From: Limanda limanda
Lineage: Eukaryota; Chordata; Actinopteri; Pleuronectiformes; Pleuronectidae
DNA: 64,000 nt
Direction of reading: 5' to 3'
Assembly: GCF_963576545.1 (NCBI RefSeq)
Contig: NC_083653.1
Span: forward strand, 18,627,639 to 18,691,638
The notes under the pieces were generated by a model that was given only the letters and a program-made list of their open reading frames with translations, did no database searches and had not been told where the DNA came from. Below are positions 49,786 to 61,260 of the stretch, piece after piece (positions within the stretch are counted from its first letter, which is position 1; every line of letters starts with the position of its first letter). Position numbers and translations under genes: made by a program.

Positions 49786-50128
49786 CAGTACTATAAAGTA
49801 TGTAGCCTTGTATCTTCCGCTTCTGCACATATTTCACAACAAATCCATGGATTGAGTCAACAGAAACGAGTGCTTTCATTTTGAAACGGGTACAGGAAGT
49901 GACATATTCGACAGATAAAAATTAAAACTCCGGTGAAAGAAAATGTTCACTGTCTATTCTGCTGTGAACCGCAGGGCTGTCTAGATTTTGAATATGTCAC
50001 AAACATACAAATTTGCAGTACTTCCTGTACCTGTTACAAATCAAAAGCACTCAATCCATACGTTTTTAACAAGGCTTGATTGGTATCGCAAGACCGGAAG
50101 ATGCACAGCTTCATACAGTAGTGTTCTG
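49786..50128. mobile_element. 343-bp inverted-repeat (MITE-like) element
   Basis: The two halves are long imperfect inverted repeats. The left half reads CAGTACTATA, then ATCTTCCG, ATGGATTGAGT, GTGCTTT, GGTACAGGAAGT and GACATATTC. The reverse complement of the right half gives CAGAACACTA, ATCTTCCG, ATGGATTGAGTGCTTT, GGTACAGGAAGT and GACATATTC in the same order. Arms are about 130 bp, diverged, with a short unpaired centre. There is no coding capacity. No convincing target-site duplication flanks the CAG/CTG ends, so the superfamily is unassigned. Confidence 0.75.
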
Positions 50129-53100
50129 GCATTTAGTTGAGTAAAGAACCCGACCTTTATTCAAGGTAAATACAGAATTTTTACCAGCAGTTCCGCAGCA
50201 GACACGCTGCCAGTGTTGACAACACACAACCGCGGCACGCAGCAGATCCACAGCGAATCCACAGCCAGTGTGTCCCAAGCGGTGATGGAATCGACATCGA
50301 AGGCTTTCCAGATAGAACAGTCATTTGTGATCAACCGGCTGGTTACCTCTGATCTAAAATTTATATTTCAACATCAAGTGATGAAAAACTACCAAAAAGT
50401 ATCTCTTGGTATCTATATGCACAAAATCTAAATGTTATTTCTTGTCAGATGAAAGAGAATCACAGTACAACACAACAAGCTCTACACAACTTATCAATAC
50501 GGGGCTATTATCATTAGAGAAAACTACAAAGCACTAAATGGCTTAGGCTTTGACTGCGGCTTGGGGCCATCTGCGAGTACCTCACCACTGCAGATGATTA
50601 CAGCTGGCTATATGAACCATGTCCTAATCCTGGTGGACAGCTGAAATTAAAGCCAGGTATGGCCCTCTCTGCCTTCCCAGCATTCCCTGTGGTGAACCTC
50701 CTCCCCTGCTGAGAGGAATCAGTTGTTTGTGAGCAAAAAAAAATTCCAGAAGAGTCTCTAGTCTGTAAATATGAGGCACTTCTTAAAGCAAATCAGGGGC
50801 CACTCTGGAACTGCCAGATCAAAATGATTACTTTCCATTTGGTTCCTGCTTTGTTTCCTGCCTGAGATCACAATTTGTGTGTGTGAACCTTCCAACTTTG
50901 CAGACCTTATGTGGACTCTCCATTTTTATCTTCATAGTTATTTCCTGTTCATAATCTCTTAATCAAAGACATAAGTCATTTTAGTCTATATGGTTTGACA
51001 TAATAGGCAACAGCAGCAACAGGACATCAAATGAACACACAGCTATCTGACCTCATTTATCACTTGAAATACTTTCTTTGCGGTAAACTGGTATCTATAT
51101 TCATATGTTCTGAAGGAGGGTCGAACTTCCTGAAACTCTTTAAAAAACTGCATTATTGTTCATGCACTATCAAAACTCTGAGTATGAACTGTGGCCTGAA
51201 CTTGGATAATGAAGATAGTTAAATGAAAACGTATTAAATTCAGGATTTATTGACTTGGACAGTTCCACCCTCTCTGAGGTTTGAATGAACACATTTATCC
51301 AGAGCTTTTGTTGCCTTGGGTGGGGATGGAGAGACGAAAGGGAGCATGTTCAAGTAGTTATTAAACTAAACCTAGAAGAGGAGCCAAAACATCTACAACA
51401 GTAATCTATAATTTAAGTAAACTGTGTGTGTGAAGAACGGGTGCAGCCATATTAAGGAATTATGTGGTTGAATGTCAGATAATTAAAGGATGTTTACTCT
51501 GTCTTTAAGTAGGGTTGCTGCAAGCCTACTGTGGTCATTTTGTTAACATCAACTCAATAGAATTAATGCTATCCGACGCTCGTGTTTGATCTACTGTAGT
51601 GTGTGTCTCGTAAAAAATAATAATCTTATCTTGGGTCTGATTTTGTCTCCTATACTGGGGACTGTAATTAGCAAACTACAAGGTTTAGGGGTTTCATTCA
51701 GGACACTTTTCAAGTCAAGATGTTGAACCATAGTAAGAATACTCTAAATAATCCAGGTATGATACAGATTTAAATTTGCTGTATTGACCAGCCTGTCCAT
51801 TTTGTTTAGACCGTAAGCCATCTGCAATGTTGTTAGGTTTAATGAACTAAAAATGTGACATTTGGAAGAATAGAGTTTGCAGTGTGATGGTGATTTTTGA
51901 ATGGCTACCAGGGAATTAGCACCAACCTATGGTTCCCTTGACAAAAAGCCAATGGAAGTGTTTATCAAGGCTTTAGGATAATTGCAGGAAATAAATATCA
52001 CGATAATCACTTCCATGTTTGGTTCAGGAAGCTAATCTTCGCACATGTACGAAGCCTAAGAAACATCACCAGAATTACATTGCCAATGTTAGGCTACAAA
52101 CAAACTATACCACAGTCACATGACCTCATCGTCACCACTTCAAACTTATAATTTGATATTGAATGCTTGCATATTGTGCGAGAGTATAGACAACAAGGAT
52201 GTGAGGATGGACCAGTCAATGCTAGTTTGAATGTATAGCCGCATGTTGTAAAACTGCTTTTTTAAGACACATAACATAAGAAAGCCACAGGTGGGGTTGT
52301 TACCAATGTTTTTCATGTTGTAGAATAAATATTACTGCACGTGCCCAGTTAACATTACACTTAACTCTGGTGGCAACACATTCTCTACATGGCTCTGGCA
52401 GCAAGAACCATTATTCTGCAGGTAGCTAGGAGCTCAAACGGTCCAAAGACTGGATGTATTTCACACAAAAGGAAGAAATGTTTCAAAGCAATTCCGTGTA
52501 AAGGGAGGAATGCAACAAACCTAATTGGGAACGCACAGGACACACTTGAAAGTAAAGGGATGCTCCTTATTTGACTGCTTGAGTGAATCCTGTATTAAGC
52601 TCTGAAACTGTTATTTATTGTTAAACGATAGTAGTTGGGTTAGCTTTAATTTATTATGTAATTATAAAGACTAACTAAATTATCACGCTGCTAGCTAAAT
52701 TACAACTTTTTTTTAAGAAAAAAGGTATCTACTGGCATCATTCAGGCGAACGGTTCAGGCAACAAAAAAAAAGATACCCAACCTAAGACTCTTTTAGCCC
52801 TATGTTGTACAGCTTCTTATTAAAGACACGTAAAAGCATAACACAGTCATAATAGCATTCTTACTGATTTATTTCATCTTGTAAAATGGGAAAATAAACA
52901 CAGACCTTATCTAAACAGTAGCCTAAACAATAAAAAAAACTGTCCAAACTTGTTGCCAGGTTTTATTACGTATTCGTGCAGCTCGAACGGTGTGTTGAAA
53001 CCATATAGTTGAAACTAAATGGAAACCTCTTCACCTGTCCATTCACTTATGCACCTGTGGGACTGTCCACATCTGTAAATCTGATATTTTGGAAATGTGA

Positions 53101-53140
53101 ATAGCTTCATTTCCACACTCCTGATATCAGATATTAACAG
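50129..53140. other. No gene recognised
   Basis: AT-rich non-coding DNA immediately upstream of the putative proximal promoter. Short frames (for example 50213-50431, 52389-52574) have no domain. Proximal regulatory elements of disp1 could lie here but none is identifiable by eye. Confidence 0.45.
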
Positions 53141-53142
53141 TG

Positions 53143-53153
53143 TATATAAATAG
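53143..53153 (+). promoter_or_regulatory. TATA-box-like motif upstream of the 53.3 kb CpG-rich region
   Basis: TATATAAATAG matches the TATA-box consensus well and would place a start near 53175-53185, just upstream of the CpG-rich segment. TATA-like strings are common in AT-rich DNA and CpG-type promoters usually lack them, so this may be chance. Confidence 0.2.
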
Positions 53154-53279
53154 TGGACCTTTGTGCTTGTATTTATCTGTATACACTCATGTATAGTTGT
53201 TAACACTCCGGTGTTTTCCTGAGGCTCGTTGTAGATGTTTTTCTTTCTTTTTCTTGAAAGTTTTTTTGTTAAAGCTTTG

Positions 53280-53860
53280 GCAGCGAGGGGGTTAAAGCTC
53301 CCCGTGTGACCGTCCTATCAGTGCTGCTCCTCGGTGCAGTTCCAGCCCACCGCCTCCTCCGTCCCTCCGGAGGGAGCCGCGGTTTGTGTGTGTGTCTGTG
53401 TGTGTATGTGTCTGTGTGTTTGTCATCCTGGCAGGACACACTCCATGAGAAGCAGCGCTCTCTCTCTCTCTCTCTCTCTCTCAGAGACGTGTAGCTGCCT
53501 TCTCCCCGGGCTGCGCTGTTTGTTTAAGAGCCTCGCGGATATTTTAACCCAAAGTGGAGGAGTCCTGGCCGTGGTTGTGTGTCCGTGTGTGTGTGTGTCC
53601 GTGTGTGTGTCAGTCGGTGAGTTTTCTCTCTTGGTGGATACGAAGCGCCGCGTGCTGCAGATCGCCCGGCGACAAGTAGCTCGCAAGAAAAAAGCTGAAA
53701 ACACGGTAGGATACTGAGTGAATCCCGGCGGCTCCTCTACGTGTCCATGTTCTCCGGGCTGTTTTAAAAGGCGTGGGAGCGGGTGAGTGGGGATCCCGCT
53801 GCGGGTGAGTGTGTTGGGAAGTTGCGGGGAAAGGAAGGATCAGGAGTCGTGAGCGCTCCG
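53280..53860 (+). promoter_or_regulatory. disp1: CpG-rich putative proximal promoter / 5'-UTR exon of disp1
   Basis: The sequence turns abruptly GC- and CpG-rich within AT-rich surroundings. It contains a TG-rich tract (53385-53425), a CT dinucleotide run (53459-53482) typical of GAGA-like 5'-UTR DNA, and two consensus donors reading GTGAGT, with GT at 53783 and 53805. A weaker donor-like GTAGGA lies at 53706. It is the nearest such region upstream of the disp1 coding exon, about 6 kb away and on the same strand as its donors, so a first non-coding exon spliced to 59774 is the simplest model. Open frames across it are low-complexity (Cys/Val/Ser runs from the repeats) and look non-coding. The transcription start and exon boundary cannot be fixed from sequence alone. 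Confidence 0.5.
53459..53482. repeat. CT dinucleotide microsatellite in the putative 5'-UTR/promoter
   Basis: About 12 CT units inside the CpG-rich region. On the + strand this reads as a pyrimidine tract and on the other as GAGA repeats. Confidence 0.9.
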
Positions 53861-56800
53861 GCTCCATGCGTCTTCTCTTGTTGCGTTTGGATGCGAAGCT
53901 AGAATATGTTAATCTCTTCTAGAGCTGATGTTGTTACACTTAAAAAGTAGCAGGACCACAGAGTAAATGAATAAAAAGCTATGTGTCATCTGAAGGGACT
54001 CATCAGGAGAGTGTGTAAGAACTCTTTGAAAAACATACATTTGTATTCAAAGGAACAGCTGTTGTGAACTTCTTTGTGCTCATCTTTACCTATTAACCTT
54101 GATCCATTGACTAACCCTAACCTAAATCAGTATGAGGGCGTAGGAGGTAGAGCGGGTCGTCCACTAACCTGAAGGTCTGTGATCCCATCCCAGTCTCAAT
54201 CCCAGTCTTCTTCATTCTGCCTGCCAAAGTGTCTTTGGGCAAGATACTGAATCCCCCGGTGCCAGCAGTGTGTGGGTGATAAAGTTCTGCACATCGATGC
54301 ACTGTATGTGTATGAATGGGTAATTGGCAACGTTTTAGTGGTCATCAAGACTAGAAAAGTGGTATATAAATACAGACCATTTATTACATAGTTGCTATTA
54401 TGTCGTGCTCATCAAGAATATGTACGTTCTTAAAAATCAGCCAAAGTTAAGTGAGTTTACAACTTTATTCCAGAATCTGATGCTGTTTTTTTACGTTTTC
54501 ATGACTTCTTGAGTCTGAATGATGCTGATGTAAATATAAGGCAGGGAAGGTTTTTGTTTTTGATTTGCTTGTTCATGTTTCTTCTACTATTATTACTATG
54601 TCTACTTCTTCTATCTTTTGTAGTAACAGTCTTAAATCAATCTAAAAAATTTAATTTTCAAGGGCACATTATCACAAATCAGATTTTCCCTCATTGGGCC
54701 TCACAAGGTGTAATGTCCTCTACCCTTAACCCTAGAGAAGAGACAAAAAAAAAACCTGATCATAAACTTTGAAAGTGTTTTAGGTACATTTGCAGCATCT
54801 CATGTGCACGCAGGGTGTTTTAACATAGTTATAAGGAAGAAGTAAATCCCTCTTATTCTTACTTTTATGATCCGAATGTCATTGTATTTGACATCTTTGG
54901 GTTGATGATGATACGAACGGCAGGTTGACTCAGTGCGTTCCTCTCATTTACTCGGAGACTCGGCTCTGTAGCCTTGAGCCAGCACCATCAAATTGGTATA
55001 ACATGCCAGCTGTGAAAAAGAAGCGCCCTCGGGGGGTCAAATCTGCACAAAATCTCTCCCGACAACCAAAGAGTTGTCCAAAGAATACATGTCCTAAAGA
55101 CACCTCAAGCGTGTGCGTATCTCGCAGGGACGACTGCCTGCTGTTGTGTATGTTGTTATTATTATTATTAGAAGCAGCGTGTGGTTATTAACCGTCTCTT
55201 GACTGATTCCTGGTAATTGCCACCCATTAGTTTTAATTAAAGGGATGCAGGATGCCTCGTCTTATGTTGCGTATAGCTGCCTGTCGCCTGAGGTCTCTCT
55301 ATCTCTCTCACACCCCATAATCATAAAGTCCACTTGAAAGACGGTAGAAGAAGTGCTTCGTCATCACCTGCACTCAACCAAACCTGGAATTATTACAAAA
55401 GTGGGTTTTTAGTCCACTTTTTGGGGTTATTTATAAGTTTAATGGAACGTAAAAATGTTTTGTAACAATGCACATGTGCAGGGTTTTTTTTATGACTAAA
55501 TGCAGCCTCATCCCTTTACTGGGACAAATCATTTTTAAAGCTGCAGGTTTTGTACTGAAAATAAGACACGCTTGCACATTTGGACTTCGAGACAGAGTTT
55601 GAACTGTCGGATTAACTGAGAGTGATGATGTGTGAAGACAAATGCGACAGTGAGGTAAAGAAATTCAAGGAAGGAAATCTTGCTTCCACTTATTATACCT
55701 CCCTTGCTTTCTCTTTTGCCGTTAATTACTACCGGTTACACTCGCTGAAGAGCTAATGTACTTTATTTGTACTTTATTTGTTCAGTTATTCTGGCTCTGC
55801 AATCAAGCTTCATTTGCATCCTGCATAAATAGATGGATCTGTGGACGGTGACGTCTTTGAGCCTCGGTTCCAGTCGTCTGTGGTGTCAGCTTTTATTTTG
55901 AAGAGAGACACAAGAGTCGGCCTAAGTCCACACAGACCATCCTAGATATCTCACCTGCCTGTCAGCGCTCTGCACCGGTGTACGCACACACACAGTGTTG
56001 AGGCTGAATTCCTTTCCCATCCAGACAGGAACACTTGGCTGCACATTTATGATACAAACCTTATTTTTCTCCTATGGTTTTTATACTTCATTTCCATGAA
56101 TCCTTCCTGGTTCCTTCCAGCCTCCTTCAGACATTACAGGCTCTTGACAGCTGTGGGAGCCGGACTAATGACTTCATCTGGACTTCCCTCAGCACTCCGC
56201 TATTCTGAGCACTCGGAGCTCCGGAGTTATTCTTCCTCTCCTTCCCTTTTCTCAGCCCCTCACCCCCAAGGCACCCTTGACCCGAAGGGGCTGTCATGCT
56301 CATGTTTCACCACTCACTCATGTGGAGGTGTCACAGAGCGCATTGGTCGCATACGCAGCACGGTTGAGGTCAGATGGGAAAAACAGGCCAGTGTGATGTA
56401 TCGCTTGAAGCTCAAATGCAAGCACATCCATTTTGCTGCAAAATATTTTTCAGGGGTCACGATGTATAGGTGAAATGAAAACCTGTGTTTGTGTGTGTGC
56501 ATAGGTTTCTTGGAAGACTAGCTAAGGTTAAACTCAAGGCGCTTATGATACTTTAGAATCAAAGCTACTTCAATCAAAATAAAATAATTGAATCCATCCA
56601 TTTTCCTCAGTTTATCTGAGGTCAGGTCAGGAGTCAGTAGTCTAACCAAGGTATTCCAGATGTCCTTCCCTCCAGCAAAGCTTCCTAGCTCCTCCTGGGG
56701 GAACGTAAGAATCCAAGTTCTTCAACAAGACGAGGTCAAAACCATGAATCTCGCTGGGCCATGAAGGTTCATTCCATGTTTTCCCCATATACACATAAAG

Positions 56801-59773
56801 TTGTATACATTGCGTATCTCTCCTGCTGGGTTGCTGACAGTGGTGTCAGCTGGTGTTAATTTGGCACAACAACGGCAGTTGCTGCTTTAGCTGTGTGCGT
56901 TCCCACAACTGGGATGCAGAACTCTGCACAACACCTGACATTTGATCTGAGAGTATTGGAGCTGCTAACAGTGAGGAGTCACACACCATGGTGATGCAGA
57001 AATAATCGTTTGTGCCAAATCTTTTGAAAGAGCAACAGCCAATGGGAGAAGTCCTACACCAACTTTCTCTGAATCATGCACATTCATGTTTGTAGGGGTG
57101 GCCAAAATATTGTTTAGTTTACATGTTGTTGCAGATGAACAAATAAGATACATGACCTCTAATTCATTCTGAAGTGTCTTCAGTGACGGTGACTGAGTGG
57201 ATATTGTGACGGTACAAAGAAATCAGTCTTTACAGGATATGGGTGCAATGGACCACAGTAATCCGTTTAGGTCTGCAGCATCTGAAACATTATCCACGTC
57301 ATCAGCCTCCAGGTCAGGGTCTTATCTCTTGATGGCATCACAGAAAGTGGAGTCTCGGCTCTGTCTTCACGCATCAGAACTGAGTAATTCACAATAAACC
57401 TAGAATCAAACTCAAATATGTGATGTTTTTAAGTTCTACACTGTGGAAATGTCTAATGTATAACATATTCATAATGTCAAATAGTATAAGTCACAGATGT
57501 GAACTGTGCTCACTTCAAACATCTTGACATTTTCTTTAGTAACTGTTAGTAGTAGTAAGTGGTTAGAGCTTTAAAGCTTAAAATGTGTAACAAAGTACAT
57601 TTAATTTGTTTTTAAATCACAATTTACATTACTTTTTTGTTCTATAATCCACCAAAAATGAAAACTGCATAATCTACCTTCGAGTGTGATCCTTTGCCAT
57701 TTTCCTCAGTTTTACATCATTTTATATTAAATAGGAGACTTGAATCCAAATTTGACAAACTCAAATTTTTTCCTCTGTCGGTGCCTTGACTTGCTTTGTT
57801 GACCTTTCTTTGTGGTTACACTGTATCCACTTTGAATCGCTCACAGTTTTTATTCATGGTTTGAATCCAGATGGAAGTAAGGCTACAGTTGTGATTTGGT
57901 TTCGTCCAGTGTTCCAGATAGGCTTCTTTTGTTGGTGTAATAATTAGGTTTGCTCTGGTCAGTGGTTAGAAAGTGGCGCTGGCAAATCTGTTGACAGACT
58001 TTTTTTAGGGTTCATTTCTTGGGTTCATAGTTCCTGAAATGTCTGTGTCTTCGGAGCTCAGTCTGAGAGGTAACCAAGAATTAAGTGATCTATTTTCTGG
58101 TTTAATGGCCTAGTTCTCTATTGACTGTTGATTTTTCTTGGATGTTTAATGTTGATCTACAGACTTCTGCAGGGCCTCTATGCAGTGTGTCCTCGCTCGT
58201 GTGTTCCACCCTGTGCACCTGTAGGTCATGGGCTCTGCTCTAAACACAGCTCGGCTTCTTTTGATATGCATCAAGCACATCACAGCACAAAGCTGCAGAT
58301 ACTGTTTTTTCTATCTCCTCTCTTTCTCCCAAGCTTCACTGGACTAGCCCACAGAATCTCTTTTTGACATCACCCTCTCCTGTGAGCATTTTGTAGTCCA
58401 GACAAAAGCATCAGGGCTGAAACTGTAGCATAACATGAACCTTTTCTCAACCTGGAACCATTTCCAGGGCAGGACTGATTTATGCTTTGTTACCTGCAGT
58501 ATATGAACAGTGCCTGTTCATGCTGGGCCCCTTTCATGCTGCGTAAATAATAGTGATCTGAAATCAGATAAGTTTCTTAAATTAAACTCTGGCAATTGAA
58601 GAAGCCACCGGGGTCTCCCAACAACTCTCCCTGGTTCACCTGGAGTAGCTCTATCGAGAGACCTCCACAGAAACATATCTAACTTTACGGGACAGATGTC
58701 TTTTTTTTTCTTCTTGATCTTGCAAGACGACCATACCATTTTTCTGATGACACTATTGCCATTGGTTTAAACTGTATTAATTAAGCAGACCTCCTATTTG
58801 TAGATATATAATCATATTAATATCTTTACTTATAAACTAAGGGTGTCTGAGCGATTACTTTAAAGGTCTTGCTCTCTTAGTCTTTAGCGGAGATGATGAT
58901 TAGAAAAGAGGTAAACATTTTGGAGCTGTACCCACTAGAGAAAATAACCATACCCATGTGCGTCTTGTTGATGTGTCTCTGTTAAGCTTAGCTGGTGAAG
59001 TGCATATTTTTCACGATCTTTCAGTAAGTGGGTCAATTTCGTGCCACACTGGGCATTGCACAAGCTCTAACTTGTGTGTTGGCAAATCTTAAATTGATAC
59101 TTAAGGCTTTTTATTTAGATGTGTTTACCTCTATAACTTAATTCCTATGTTTCCCAGTTATTTCTGCCGACTACACATTAATGCTGTACTAAAGTGACAT
59201 TTTATCTCAAGGCCGTCTCTGTCCTCCTCCCTCACCTGTTGCTCTTCATTCTGAAGACTGGTGGTTTTGAGTTTTAGAGGAAAAAAAAGAGAATGCTATT
59301 TCACATTGAAGTTTTGTTATTTATTATAGTTAATTACCAGATGAACACATCCCACACAGCATTTAACCTACACTTCACCTGGGTGTTTCAGTCCAGTCAT
59401 CATCTGTCCTCTTCTCATACATAATACTTTCTTCTGATCTGTTTGGGGATTGTGAGGAACATCTATTCAGATCCTCCTTTATGAATTTTATGTTTGTGTA
59501 TTGTATCAATATCGAGAATAAGCTGTTCTTTTCATTTAATAGATTTTGATCTGAAAAGAATGTATCCAAAAGATATATTTAACATTAACAATTTAATTAA
59601 AATATTGTAATACTGTGTTTAAAGTAATGCTCTAATCCTTTTAAGTTTTCACTACCACCAGTAGCCACTTTCTTTAGTTTAACTTGGCATTAAGACTGGA
59701 AATGGGGGGGGGGTCATAGCAACATAAGCTTTGTCTAATGGTGTTCCTCTTCACTTTTCTTCTTCCATTCCAG
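53861..59773 (+). other. disp1: Presumed disp1 intron between 5'-UTR exon and first coding exon
   Basis: If the CpG-rich region ending near 53.8 kb is the first exon, this ~6-kb interval is the intron that ends at the acceptor at 59772-59773. It contains the SINE at 54115-54390, a short poly-G run near 59705-59713 and otherwise AT-rich single-copy-looking DNA. The reading frames within it (for example at 54925-55191 and 56096-56473) have no recognisable domain and no supporting splice context. Confidence 0.45.
54115..54390 (+). mobile_element. tRNA-derived SINE with L2/Maui-like 3' tail
   Basis: The head has a degenerate tRNA-like promoter, with a GGTAGAG box A-like string near 54147 and a GATCCCATCCC box B-like string near 54181. 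The middle contains the GTGTCTTTGGGCAAGATACTGA block typical of fish V-type SINEs (shown here in part). The 3' end reads TCAAGACTAGAAAAG, then TATATAAATACAGACCATTTA, which closely resembles the 3' tail shared by fish L2/Maui LINEs and their partner SINEs. Ends are approximate and no clear target-site duplication was found. It sits about 300 bp downstream of the putative proximal promoter. Confidence 0.75.
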
Positions 59774-60524
59774 AGGAGTGACCGTGTCCCTGCCAGGCCC
59801 GCTGGGAGAGGACCATGGCCCTGAGTGATGTGAGCGGAGACCCTGTGGCCTGCAGTAATGGAGGGCACCATCCCCTCAGCTCCAATGGCAATGCTCCTTC
59901 AAACACCAGTACAGTTGTCAGCAACAGCCAGGACCCTCTCACAGCTGCCTGTAGCAGTGACTGTCTCTCCGCAGATGGAGATGAAGACGTTACACTAAAG
60001 GACGTAGCATCTAAAGTGCAGCAGAAGCAGCAGAGACCAGCAGTTTTCCAGAGAACAAATAGGCTGAGCCAAAACGGCGCGACGGTCAAACGTAATGGCT
60101 CCCTGAAGAACCTTCCACCCTCCTCCACTGCCTCCTCTTCCTCCTCCTCCTCCTCGGCCGCTGTCACAGACTCCCAGAAGCTGGCCGGCAGCCACCCTCC
60201 TTCCACCCATTCTTCGTCCTCCGCCTCTCCTCCTCTCCAGCCCCCACCACTCTGCTGCCAGCACTGTCACTTCCACTCCGCCTTCTGCTGCCCCTGCGGA
60301 CAGCAAGACTGCCCGCTCTTTCAGAATCCAAGCACAGGCACCGTCCCCGGCTCGGTTCCCCAGCCCGGGACCACTTCATCCTGCCCGTGCTGCGCCTCAG
60401 GCTGCACATACTCTCACCCCCACTCCCATCCTCCTCACTCATCCTCCCCTCTCTGTCTTCATCACCACCATCACCAGCGCTGGCAGGAGCACCTCCAGAG
60501 TCATCCACACGCAACTGGAATCAG
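59774..60524 (+). CDS. disp1: disp1 first coding exon (Dispatched 1, N-terminal 237 residues, partial gene)
   Basis: Dispatched 1 is a 12-pass RND-family protein with a sterol-sensing domain that exports cholesterol-modified Hedgehog from producing cells. This exon holds only its cytosolic N-terminal tail. A polypyrimidine acceptor ending at 59773 gives 41 bp of 5'-UTR, then ATG at 59815 in a strong ACCATGG context. The frame stays open to a donor at 60525 (exon ends ATCAG before GTACGG), in phase 2 after residue 237. Residues 103-117 are a Ser run encoded by a TCC microsatellite. Residues 147-197 carry eleven Cys in CC, CxxC and CPCC clusters, and 201-232 are His-rich with a five-His run at 216-220. 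The end of the exon (CLHH, then W-x-x-H-x-Q, then GIR) lines up, from memory, with human DISP1 (FCLHHPW, DHFQ, ANIR) just before the first transmembrane helix. DISP2 has no comparable Cys/His cluster. The reading frame past 60524 is intron read-through. Identification is from recalled family similarity, with no database search. Confidence 0.87.
59815..59817 (+). other. disp1: disp1 translation start
   Basis: This ATG lies 42 bp into the exon, within GGACCATGGCC, which matches the vertebrate Kozak consensus at -3 (A) and +4 (G). The encoded start (MALSDVSGD) resembles the MAMSNGNND-type start of DISP1 proteins. No other in-frame ATG in the exon gives a DISP1-like N-terminus. Confidence 0.85.
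60126..60156 (+). repeat. Coding TCC microsatellite encoding the poly-Ser tract of disp1
   Basis: A run of TCC-type codons interrupted by TCT/TTC encodes eight consecutive serines near residues 107-114 of the disp1 exon. Such trinucleotide runs change length without breaking the frame, so the tract is likely to vary between individuals and species. Confidence 0.8.
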
Positions 60525-61218
60525 GTACGGGGAAGGGGGAAGGAAGAGTCTTTCTGATGTGTGTGTGTCTGTGCGGATGATTGTGTATTAAGCGCAAACA
60601 CATCCCCAGTTTGGGCACCAGGGTCTCTCCCACAACCTGCTCCCCTGAGAGATCACGCTGGGCCTGAGACTCTGGAGGAGGTGGTAACCGCTCAGAACAC
60701 AATGTTTTGGTTTTATTTGAGTTATTTTACCAACAGTTTTTCCCAGATAGAGGCCTGATGCATAATTTAACCACTAGTGCATTACATGGTTTTCACTGCC
60801 ATGTTAAAGGAATAACACCAAGTGATTATTGGAATATTATTCTTCATATACAGCGTAATGTCTTGACCTAATGGTTTTAACTTGTATCAGTTCATGTAAA
60901 CTTTAGTCTGAGAAAGTTTTTAAGTTAAAGTGTGTTTGATTTTTGTGCTTCAAATTGCAGTAGCAGTTTTTGGTTGAATCTCAATCTGAAGCTCTTAATC
61001 AACTAATCAAGTGGTAATCTCTGGATTTTTTGGGGGAATAAATAATTAATATTTAAGCAAAAAAGCTAATGATGAAAAAAAACATTTGAATAAGTCACTT
61101 TAGGCTCCAGCAAGTTATGATAGAGATTCAGACTTTTTGATGGTTTGTAGACCATTGAAAGGGTTAGTAAAGCTCACCTTGTTTAGTCTTTGATTCTGAT
61201 TATTTCTGTTTTTCAAAT

Positions 61219-61260
61219 GAAGCCTGTGTCCTGAATGTTCCAATGTTGAACACAGGCTTC
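61219..61260. repeat. Perfect 11-bp inverted repeat (hairpin) in disp1 intron
   Basis: GAAGCCTGTGT (61219-61229) and ACACAGGCTTC (61250-61260) are perfect reverse complements separated by 20 bases. The stem is too short for a typical microRNA precursor. Confidence 0.85.

Noticed and set aside
53334..53717. 127-codon open frame over the 53-kb CpG-rich region
   Set aside because: Its translation is made largely of TG and CT repeats (Cys-Val and Ser-Leu runs). It fits a 5'-UTR or promoter better than a protein.
54111..54125. CTAACCCTAACC string as interstitial telomeric repeat
   Set aside because: There are fewer than three imperfect units, abutting the SINE, so this is not a telomeric array.
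59751..60514. Minus-strand open frames opposite the disp1 exon
   Set aside because: They are antisense shadows of the GC-rich coding exon, with Glu/Gly/Arg repeats complementary to the Ser/His codons.
59815..60524. Assignment to DISP2 rather than DISP1
   Set aside because: The Cys/His-rich tail and the CLHH...GIR ending resemble DISP1; DISP2 N-termini as I recall them lack this cluster.
59815..60591. Full 258-codon open frame as a complete small protein
   Set aside because: The last 21 codons read past a consensus donor at 60525 into the intron, and similarity to DISP1 ends exactly at that donor.
61219..61260. microRNA precursor
   Set aside because: The stem is only 11 bp with a 20-base loop, too short for a Drosha/Dicer substrate.
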